From the NCBI GenBank assembly GCA_948330435.1, contig CAOJBY010000021.1, positions 3,662 through 67,661 on the forward strand: 64,000 nucleotides of DNA, given 5' to 3'. The notes below the pieces were generated by a model. The model saw only the letters and a program-made list of their open reading frames with translations. It ran no database searches and was not told the origin of the DNA. A program made the translations under genes and the position numbers. This DNA is from an uncultured Lachnoclostridium sp. (GTDB taxonomy: Bacteria; Bacillota; Clostridia; Lachnospirales; Lachnospiraceae). The first letter of the stretch is position 1. Each line of letters begins with the position of its first letter. Positions 58,416 through 64,000 of this stretch are shown one piece after another.

Positions 58416-60119
58416 CTATTTCAGTTCCGTAAGCTTCGGAATTCGAATCTCCACGCAGGTCCCCTCGTCCAGCTCGCTTGTTATATGAAGCCCGTATTCC
58501 TCTCCAAAATAAATACGGATTCGATCATTGACATTTTTGATTCCGATTCCGGTGCGATCTCCGGCTTCCCGGTGGAGAATCTCTTGACACTGTTCCTCCG
58601 ACATGCCTACACCGTTATCTGTCACAGTCATTCGAATTGCCATCTCCTCTTCCCGAATGCAGATTTTAATATACCCCTCATCCACCATCCGATCAATTCC
58701 ATGGTAAATAGCATTCTCAATGATGGGCTGGAGGGTAATCTTATTGCACAGATAAGAAAGACAGCTTTCCTCCACATCAAACTCATAAGCGAACTGGTTC
58801 TTATACCGGTAATTCTGGATTTTCAGATAGCTTTTCGCATGCTCTACCTCTTTTTCCAAAGTAATTAGCTCATGGCCCCGGCTGGTGCTGATGCGGAAGA
58901 GCCTTGCCAGAGCATTCACCATCTCCACAGCTTCTTTTGTACGGTCTTCCTCACACATCCAAGCAATGGAATCTAGCGTATTATAGAGAAAATGAGGATT
59001 AATCTGTGCCTGGAGTGCATTTAGTTCCGTTTTTCGCAAAGTGATTTCTTCCTGTCGTACCTGCTCCATCAGTTCCTGAATCCGCACCACCATATGCCCG
59101 AACGAATCTGAGAGGGCCGAAATCTCACTGGTGCCCCGAACAGTCACAAACTGAAAGTTCTCCGTCTCTTTCTCAAATGCTTCCATGGCTCCTGTGAGCC
59201 GTTTGGCCGGCTGAGCAAAAACTTTCGAAAAAAGAATTCCGATTAAAATCGCCGTCACTAAAACAAGAAAAAGCAAAATCACACAGATTCGAATCATTCC
59301 CTCTACCCGGCCTGTAATAAGTTCGTCCACATAGCTTACTCCTACCACACGCCAATTGCAGTTTTCCAACGTATGCAGGGTATAGATAACATTGGTGCGG
59401 GTATAAGAGCCATCGGAAAGGCTCTTAAGCTCCCCGGTCATTTCTTCCTTAAGTCCGGAATAAATAAGCTGCTGTTGAGGATGGTAAACCAGATTTCCCT
59501 CCATATCCTGAATAAAACAGTAGCCATGCTGACCAATTCCCACATCATCCACATAGCTGGCAATGTTGGAGAAACGGATATCCATAAAGACCTGTAACTC
59601 CTCACCATCCTCATCTCTCATATTTTGGCAGATAGTAACAACCCAGGGATAATATTCTTCAAACAACGTTTCCACATGGGGTTTTGAGATACGCAGTCCT
59701 CTCCCTTCCGGCTCTTCCATATAAGAAAGATTCTGTAGCATGGTAGTCTTTCTTTTGAGTCCGCCCGACCAACAGTCTAAAAGCTCTCCTTTCTGATTAT
59801 AAGTTGTAACGGCTACTACATCAGAGCGTATCTCCATAAAACTTCGGAAGAATTCATTTCGTTCCTCTAACGGCTTTCCCATATAAACGGAAATCAGTCG
59901 CATGGATTCCGCCATTCCCTCTGTATAGTCTTCCACCGTATTCATCACCTGTACCACGGCCTGCTCGCTTGTAATGGCAGCATTCTGCTCCATGGAATTT
60001 TTATAAAACTCAATAAAAAAGATTAACACGGATCCCAGTACTGTAAGCACAAGCCCGATAACCACACAGGTCATCACTACGGACAGGGAAATCCGGCTTC
60101 CTAGTTTATCTTTCTTCAT
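58416..60119 (-). CDS. YesM-type sensor histidine kinase
   Basis: The 567 residues have two membrane helices (about 13-35 and 275-298) enclosing a large external sensor region of Cache type, a HAMP domain (KVFAQPAKRLTGAMEAFEKE), the His_kinase box INPHFLYNTLDSIAWMCEED near 380, and an ATPase domain (LQPIIENAIYHGID, TDNGVGMSEEQC, GIGIKNVNDRI). It overlaps the response regulator gene by 14 nt. It probably receives the signal from the anchored binding protein downstream. Confidence 0.92.
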   Translation of the reverse strand: MKKDKLGSRISLSVVMTCVVIGLVLTVLGSVLIFFIEFYKNSMEQNAAITSEQAVVQVMNTVEDYTEGMAESMRLISVYMGKPLEERNEFFRSFMEIRSDVVAVTTYNQKGELLDCWSGGLKRKTTMLQNLSYMEEPEGRGLRISKPHVETLFEEYYPWVVTICQNMRDEDGEELQVFMDIRFSNIASYVDDVGIGQHGYCFIQDMEGNLVYHPQQQLIYSGLKEEMTGELKSLSDGSYTRTNVIYTLHTLENCNWRVVGVSYVDELITGRVEGMIRICVILLFLVLVTAILIGILFSKVFAQPAKRLTGAMEAFEKETENFQFVTVRGTSEISALSDSFGHMVVRIQELMEQVRQEEITLRKTELNALQAQINPHFLYNTLDSIAWMCEEDRTKEAVEMVNALARLFRISTSRGHELITLEKEVEHAKSYLKIQNYRYKNQFAYEFDVEESCLSYLCNKITLQPIIENAIYHGIDRMVDEGYIKICIREEEMAIRMTVTDNGVGMSEEQCQEILHREAGDRTGIGIKNVNDRIRIYFGEEYGLHITSELDEGTCVEIRIPKLTELK

Positions 60120-61713
60120 GTTCTTCTCTTTCAAACTTCCTCCTGCATGCATTTGGTGAAATGCCCTCATACTTTTTAAAACAGTAACTAAAATAATGCT
60201 GATCGTTATAGCCGCATTTTTCCGAAACTTCACGTATCTTCATAGAGGTTCCCAGAAGAAACTCTTTCGCTGTTTCCATCCGTTTTCTGGTCAGAAGATC
60301 AATAAAGGTATTACCCGTAGACCGTTTGATAAGCGTGCTCAAATAATTGGGGCTTACCGAGATCTCGGCACTGATGGAATTGAGAGACAATTCCGGGTCC
60401 GCAAACCGGCTCTCCATAATCGCCAGAGCCTGATCACAGATAACGGAACCACTCTTTTTCCGATGTTCCGCCGCCACTTCCCTTGCCATTAAGCAGAATG
60501 TCTTATAACGCTCCTCCATTTCCCTTGGACTCTCCAAAAACAATTGTCCAAGAAAAGGAGAAGACTTTTGAAGATTCTGAACCGCCTCACTGTCCGCCAC
60601 CGCATAGACCACCCGAAAAACCGCAGCGATTAGCTGCACCATCACCAGCTGGATATTCATAGCCGGAGTATCCTCCTCCTCCAACTGTGCAAAAAGCTGA
60701 TCCAAATAGCTGTGCAGTTCCTCCTCGGTTCCACTTCTTAAAAGGCTCTCTATCCTATTTACTGCCGCCTGAACCGTTTCCTGATCAAAAGTTGCGGTCC
60801 TTTCAATATCTGAGATAAAGGACACTCCTGTATCGCTTCGCCCGGAATATCCAAAGGCATCCATGGCCTCCAGATAGGCTTCATGGCAATGCTCCAACTC
60901 TGAAACCATTCGGCTGACTCCAATAAATGTAGTGAGATTCATAATCCGTTTTACACTTTGGGTGATATCCTCCACAATAATGTGCAAATATTTTTCCTGA
61001 CTTGCTTTCGTTCCTGCTAGCAGGGAAACAATTCGTCCATCTGTGTAGAAGCTTACATAATGCATATATTTACGCAGAATCATATTGATCGCATTCACCG
61101 CATCCTCTATGGTTCGATTGTTTCCCTCCTCATCCCGAAAGCTGATCACCAATACCGTATAGTACATGTGTGCACTTTCCTGCTTAATAAATCCCCTGCG
61201 GACAGCTTCCTGTACCAGGGCCTGCTCCCGTTCCTTACTTTGTCCGTCCGAAAAAGAATCCAATAACAGCGGCATGAAAAAAGCTACCAGATTCTGCTGC
61301 TCCTGTTCCGCATTCTTTCTGGTAAATTCTTCGAACTTCTCATCTATTTTCTTTTTGATCTTCTTCAGTTCTTCCGTAAGCTCTTTTGAGGAAATGGGCT
61401 TCAAAAGGTAGCTGATAATATTGTACTGAATAGCCTGCTGTGCATAGGTAAAGTCGTCAAAGCCGCTTAAAAAGGCAATCTGTATATTAGGCCTTATTTC
61501 TCTTACTGCCCGTGCCAGTTCTATACCGGACATAAAAGGCATCCGCACATCCGTAAGCAGCAGGTCCGGTTCCAGCTTTTCTACCAGTTCTAGGGCCTCG
61601 GCTCCGTTCTCCGCCTCCCCTACTACCTGGAAGCCTACCTCCTCCCAGTCAATTCTTCTTATCAATGCCTGACGCAGTTCCGCCTCATCATCCGCAATTA
61701 TAATGGTATACAT
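60106..61713 (-). CDS. YesN-type response regulator with AraC DNA-binding domain
   Basis: The 535 residues start with a receiver domain (TIIIADDEAELRQALI, LLLTDVRMPFMSG, YLLKPISSKEL), have a long middle part of about 270 residues, and end in an AraC double helix-turn-helix (LSLNSISAEISVSPNYLSTL, KIREVSEKCGYNDQHYFSYC). GGAGG is 6-11 nt before the ATG. It likely activates mglB, whose promoter lacks a -35 box. Confidence 0.92.
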   Translation of the reverse strand: MYTIIIADDEAELRQALIRRIDWEEVGFQVVGEAENGAEALELVEKLEPDLLLTDVRMPFMSGIELARAVREIRPNIQIAFLSGFDDFTYAQQAIQYNIISYLLKPISSKELTEELKKIKKKIDEKFEEFTRKNAEQEQQNLVAFFMPLLLDSFSDGQSKEREQALVQEAVRRGFIKQESAHMYYTVLVISFRDEEGNNRTIEDAVNAINMILRKYMHYVSFYTDGRIVSLLAGTKASQEKYLHIIVEDITQSVKRIMNLTTFIGVSRMVSELEHCHEAYLEAMDAFGYSGRSDTGVSFISDIERTATFDQETVQAAVNRIESLLRSGTEEELHSYLDQLFAQLEEEDTPAMNIQLVMVQLIAAVFRVVYAVADSEAVQNLQKSSPFLGQLFLESPREMEERYKTFCLMAREVAAEHRKKSGSVICDQALAIMESRFADPELSLNSISAEISVSPNYLSTLIKRSTGNTFIDLLTRKRMETAKEFLLGTSMKIREVSEKCGYNDQHYFSYCFKKYEGISPNACRRKFEREEHEER

Positions 61714-61760
61714 TTCCTCCCTCCGATTCCTGTTCCGCATGTCTTGTCCGATTCTGTGCT

Positions 61761-61816
61761 CTAGTCCATCCTTGCATTAATTTTGAAGTTCAAGAATTAA
61801 TGCAAGGATGGACTAG
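61761..61816. repeat. 56-bp near-perfect palindrome upstream of the response regulator gene
   Basis: CTAGTCCATCCTTGCATTAATT and its complement (22 bp) enclose TTGAA-G-TTCAA-G, so pairing continues almost to the centre. It is not followed by a T run. It lies 47 nt before the response regulator start, where it could be an operator or a mobile hairpin. Confidence 0.8.
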
Positions 61817-61895
61817 TACTCTTAGTTTTTATTATACATGATCTATTCCCACAGAGCAAAAGAAAAATACATGGCACGATGCCTTTCCCTTGCAC

Positions 61896-61935
61896 AAAAA
61901 GCCTGCGGTCCTCTCTTTCGGACCGCAGGCTTTTT
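61896..61935. terminator. Bidirectional terminator after the second ECF operon
   Basis: AAAAAGCCTGCGGTCC pairs perfectly with GGACCGCAGGCTTTTT (16 bp, 8-nt loop). The rest of 61817-62032 shows no gene. Confidence 0.9.
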
Positions 61936-62032
61936 CCATATAAAAACATATTCCGGAATATGCATGGGATATGTTTTCGTAAAATAAGGTGTTTCCCTTT
62001 CATTACATCCTATGCCCTTTTCCTGTCCTCTG

Positions 62033-62359
62033 TCACCAATGAACAACAGCATCTTGATACTCCTGATAATGCTCAAAGATCCAGTCTACTCCCGCCATAC
62101 TCATGGCAAAAAGTATGAGTAGCACTAACAGAAATATTGCCGCTCCATCATACACTACACGTTCTTCGGGCCTGCGGCTGCATACCAGCACCTCACCTCC
62201 CAGACAGATAAATACGCAGGGCCACAAGTGAAAAATCAGTTCATAGTTCAGTACTGGGAAGAAAAGGCGAAGCAGACACAGGCTCCCCAAAATCACCAGG
62301 GTAATTCCAAAAGTTATGGTTCCCACTCTATGAATCCGAGTGGTCGGTTTCTCCTGCAT
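62033..62359 (-). CDS. LiaI/LiaF-like small membrane protein
   Basis: The 108 residues show three to four hydrophobic helices with the pattern of LiaF-type transmembrane regions (RVGTITFGITLVILGSLCLL, YELIFHLWPCVFICLGGEVL). It overlaps the upstream membrane protein gene by 32 nt. The start after GGGGGGAG has tight spacing; an ATG five codons earlier is possible. Membership of an ECF sigma operon suggests envelope stress. Confidence 0.75.
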   Translation of the reverse strand: MQEKPTTRIHRVGTITFGITLVILGSLCLLRLFFPVLNYELIFHLWPCVFICLGGEVLVCSRRPEERVVYDGAAIFLLVLLILFAMSMAGVDWIFEHYQEYQDAVVHW

Positions 62360-62897
62360 GATCTCCCCCCCCATCTTCTTCTAAAAGCTCCTGTTTTTTG
62401 CCACGAATCAACAGAAGTCCTACTGCAATGATCCCGATTCCCAGAACAAGCTGGGGAATAAATGAACTGACGACTCTTACATAATCCCACACATACTCCG
62501 GCAGGCTCCAATAGAGCAGATCCAGGATGGAATTCCATAGAACCGCTGCTCCGAACAGTATCAACACTCCGGCCAGAATCTTCCGGTATTTTGCAATGGT
62601 AAGTTTATTCCAAAACTCCTGATCCATGTCCACAGGGATCAGGTAATGATCCTCAAGTGCATAGAAGTCCTCATCATCCATGGCCCGCAGATTGTGGACA
62701 TGAAAGAAACTGTAAAACCATACAATCACATCTACAAGCATCAAAAATCCGGTATTTATAAAAATAGAAAGAGCTATGATTCCCCAGAACAGTCCCATAA
62801 GACTGACACCCATTCTCATAAAACCCATATACATCTCCCCTGCTCCCGGTATCCAGGAAAAAAGAAATGTCCAAAAACCACTTTTTTTCTTTGTCAT
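62328..62897 (-). CDS. TM2-like membrane protein
   Basis: The 189 residues begin with a TM2-like pair (FLFSWIPGAGEMYMGFMRMG, VSLMGLFWGIIALSIFINTG: the PGaGemYmG motif), have a cytoplasmic segment (about 75-105) and two further helices (ILAGVLILFGAAVLWNSILD, IPQLVLGIGIIAVGLLLIRG), and end in an acidic tail. It starts 3 nt after the putative anti-sigma gene. Exact role unknown. Confidence 0.75.
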   Translation of the reverse strand: MTKKKSGFWTFLFSWIPGAGEMYMGFMRMGVSLMGLFWGIIALSIFINTGFLMLVDVIVWFYSFFHVHNLRAMDDEDFYALEDHYLIPVDMDQEFWNKLTIAKYRKILAGVLILFGAAVLWNSILDLLYWSLPEYVWDYVRVVSSFIPQLVLGIGIIAVGLLLIRGKKQELLEEDGGGDHAGETDHSDS

Positions 62898-62900
62898 GAT

Positions 62901-63308
62901 TTAATCCTCCATCTGATCACTTTTTTGCAATCCCATCATATCGTTGAGCATCTGATTCAGTTCCCGCATGCCATTGTTTAATCTGCGGTTTAATGTCTCT
63001 TCCTGTCTCTTCGCCACTTCTCTCGGTGCCATAGGCGGCTCGTCGGGAAGCTCTCTGGGTACCATAAGCAACAGGAATATGGCTGTTACGACTGCGGCTC
63101 CCACTTTCAGGCTGTAAAAGAAAAGCTGCATCTGCTTTGATACCTGTCGGGTTGCGACAGCTACCTGATAGTCCACACGCCTGGAGCGTTCCAGTATTTC
63201 CTGCTTCATATGCACTGGTGCCTGTATGAGACCTTCTGCTTCTACCTGGCGGATGAGCTGCTCTGTATAATCATCCAGGTCTCTGATTTTGTTGTATTCT
63301 GCTCTCAT
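62901..63308 (-). CDS. Probable anti-sigma factor
   Basis: The 135 residues consist of an acidic cytoplasmic N-terminal part (LDDYTEQLIRQVEAEGLIQA, HMKQEILERSRRV), one membrane helix (LKVGAAVVTAIFLLLMVP, about 68-85) and a helical external part. It overlaps the sigma gene by 4 nt (ATGA). This placement and topology are those of small anti-sigma proteins; no zinc-binding ZAS motif is present. Confidence 0.7.
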   Translation of the reverse strand: MRAEYNKIRDLDDYTEQLIRQVEAEGLIQAPVHMKQEILERSRRVDYQVAVATRQVSKQMQLFFYSLKVGAAVVTAIFLLLMVPRELPDEPPMAPREVAKRQEETLNRRLNNGMRELNQMLNDMMGLQKSDQMED

Positions 63309-63865
63309 GCACTCTTCCCCTCCTTTTTGCCATAGTGTTTTCTCAGCATCCCTCTCGCCCGATAGATTTGTGTCTGGACTGTCTTGATGTTGCGGTTCCG
63401 CTTTTCTGCGATTTCTCCTACGTCCATCTCATAATAGTAGTAGTCCAGGGCTATTTCGTCATAGGGCGGCTTTAAATCTTTGCAGCATCGGTATAACTCG
63501 GCTCTTACTTCTTCCTCCAGACAAGCTTCCTCAGGAGTCTGCCTTTCATCCTCCTGATAAGTGAAGTAGGTATCCTCTGCCGGGATTTGCTTTCGGCTGG
63601 AATGTTTCAGGTAATCCAATGCCTTGTTGGTGGCGATTCTGCATATCCAGGACTTTTCGTTTCTGCCGTCAAAGGAGCCATATTTTTCGTATGCGGATAA
63701 GAATGTTTCTTGTGCCAGATCTTCTGCCGCAAAGTAGTCCGCAGTTATTTTGTAGCAGATGGAAAATATCAGATTCTGATATCGGTCGATTAACACTTCC
63801 AGTTGTTCATCTCGATTGATCGCATCCGCCTCCCCTCCGGTTCCTGCAGGTATTTGTCTGTTCAT
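63305..63865 (-). CDS. ECF-type RNA polymerase sigma factor
   Basis: The 186 residues show region 2 (LIDRYQNLIFSICYKITADY, AAEDLAQETFLSAYEKYGSF, KSWICRIATNKALDYLKHSS) and region 4 (DEIALDYYYYEMDVGEIAEK, RNIKTVQTQIYRARGMLRKH). The ATG has no ribosome binding site; TTATAATA directly precedes it, while GGAGGGGAGG lies within the frame at codons 9-12 with no usual start after it. The first gene of a four-gene operon with an anti-sigma and two membrane proteins. Confidence 0.88.
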   Translation of the reverse strand: MNRQIPAGTGGEADAINRDEQLEVLIDRYQNLIFSICYKITADYFAAEDLAQETFLSAYEKYGSFDGRNEKSWICRIATNKALDYLKHSSRKQIPAEDTYFTYQEDERQTPEEACLEEEVRAELYRCCKDLKPPYDEIALDYYYYEMDVGEIAEKRNRNIKTVQTQIYRARGMLRKHYGKKEGKSA

Positions 63866-63943
63866 TATTATAACGAAAAGGGGGTGGGGTTATCTTCAAT
63901 TTTTTTGAAGAATTTTTTGATTGTGGGAAAGGGACGGGAATGC

Positions 63944-64000
63944 CGCAGAGAAGAACCGCAGGCTTTTCCGATAGGGAAAAGCCTGCGGGTCTTCTCTGCG
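63944..64000. repeat. Long hairpin at the window edge
   Basis: CGCAGAGAAGA and CCGCAGGCTTTTCC pair with their complements around GATA, 26 of 27 positions. The arm contains GGCTTTTCCGATA, also found in E2 and E3. It may extend beyond the window. 63866-63943 shows no gene. Confidence 0.8.

Overview
The window looks like a chromosomal segment of a gut-associated Lachnospiraceae-type Clostridium relative. The support is a bile salt hydrolase, several ribose/galactose-type sugar ABC systems, a YesMN-type sensor pair, DUF4250, DUF1836 and DUF1848 proteins, a Rpn-type nuclease, strong AGGAGG ribosome binding sites, and consensus sigma-A promoters with 17-bp spacers. No phage, plasmid, CRISPR array or intact transposase was seen. 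The genus cannot be fixed from sequence reading alone.

Left part (1-20.1 kb). PspA with a zinc-ribbon partner, a DUF1836 protein, a CdaR-type regulator, tRNA-Thr(GGT), a shrunken Uma2 gene, RNase HI, and an intergenic unit (5386-5610) with its own promoter, hairpins and terminator that looks like a small RNA gene. An ECF sigma/anti-sigma pair and a class I glutamine synthetase follow. Next come an Agr/LytTR-type two-component operon with an unknown 265-residue protein, a cupin gene bracketed by two related long palindromic elements, a MATE pump with an AraC/GyrI-type regulator, a DUF4143 ATPase, bile salt hydrolase behind a 46-codon gene, an OGG1-like glycosylase and a DUF1848 iron-sulfur protein.

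Sugar operon (20.1-29.6 kb, minus strand). The order of transcription is binding protein, ABC ATPase, permease, split transketolase, PfkB kinase, FGGY kinase, RpiR regulator, RpiB-like isomerase. It has a consensus promoter, a likely operator palindrome and a hairpin attenuator after the binding protein gene. The enzymes suggest import of a pentose, branched pentose or tetritol, phosphorylation and carbon shuffling by transketolase. The substrate is not established.

Middle (29.8-53.4 kb). Aldehyde dehydrogenase, CotH plus CPBP protease, a TPP riboswitch driving thiT, argS with a fructokinase, exonuclease III, two paralogous membrane proteins, a Rpn-type nuclease with an apparent internal deletion, a DUF815 ATPase with two small companions, a YtrA-type GntR/ABC operon with an elaborate leader, a truncated binding protein, a HEAT-methyltransferase fusion, cyclophilin, RarA, a polysaccharide deacetylase and DUF4250.

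Right part (53.4-64 kb, minus strand). mglBAC is preceded by a response regulator, a histidine kinase and a membrane-anchored sugar binding protein, a three-part sugar sensor that probably controls the transporter. A second ECF sigma/anti-sigma operon with TM2-like and LiaF-like membrane proteins ends the window.

The most unusual signals are non-coding. A 51-bp tandem repeat sits directly before the ribosome binding sites of two unrelated genes 34 kb apart. There is a family of long palindromes with a shared core, a hairpin-plus-Shine-Dalgarno module found twice, and the candidate RNA gene at 5.4 kb.
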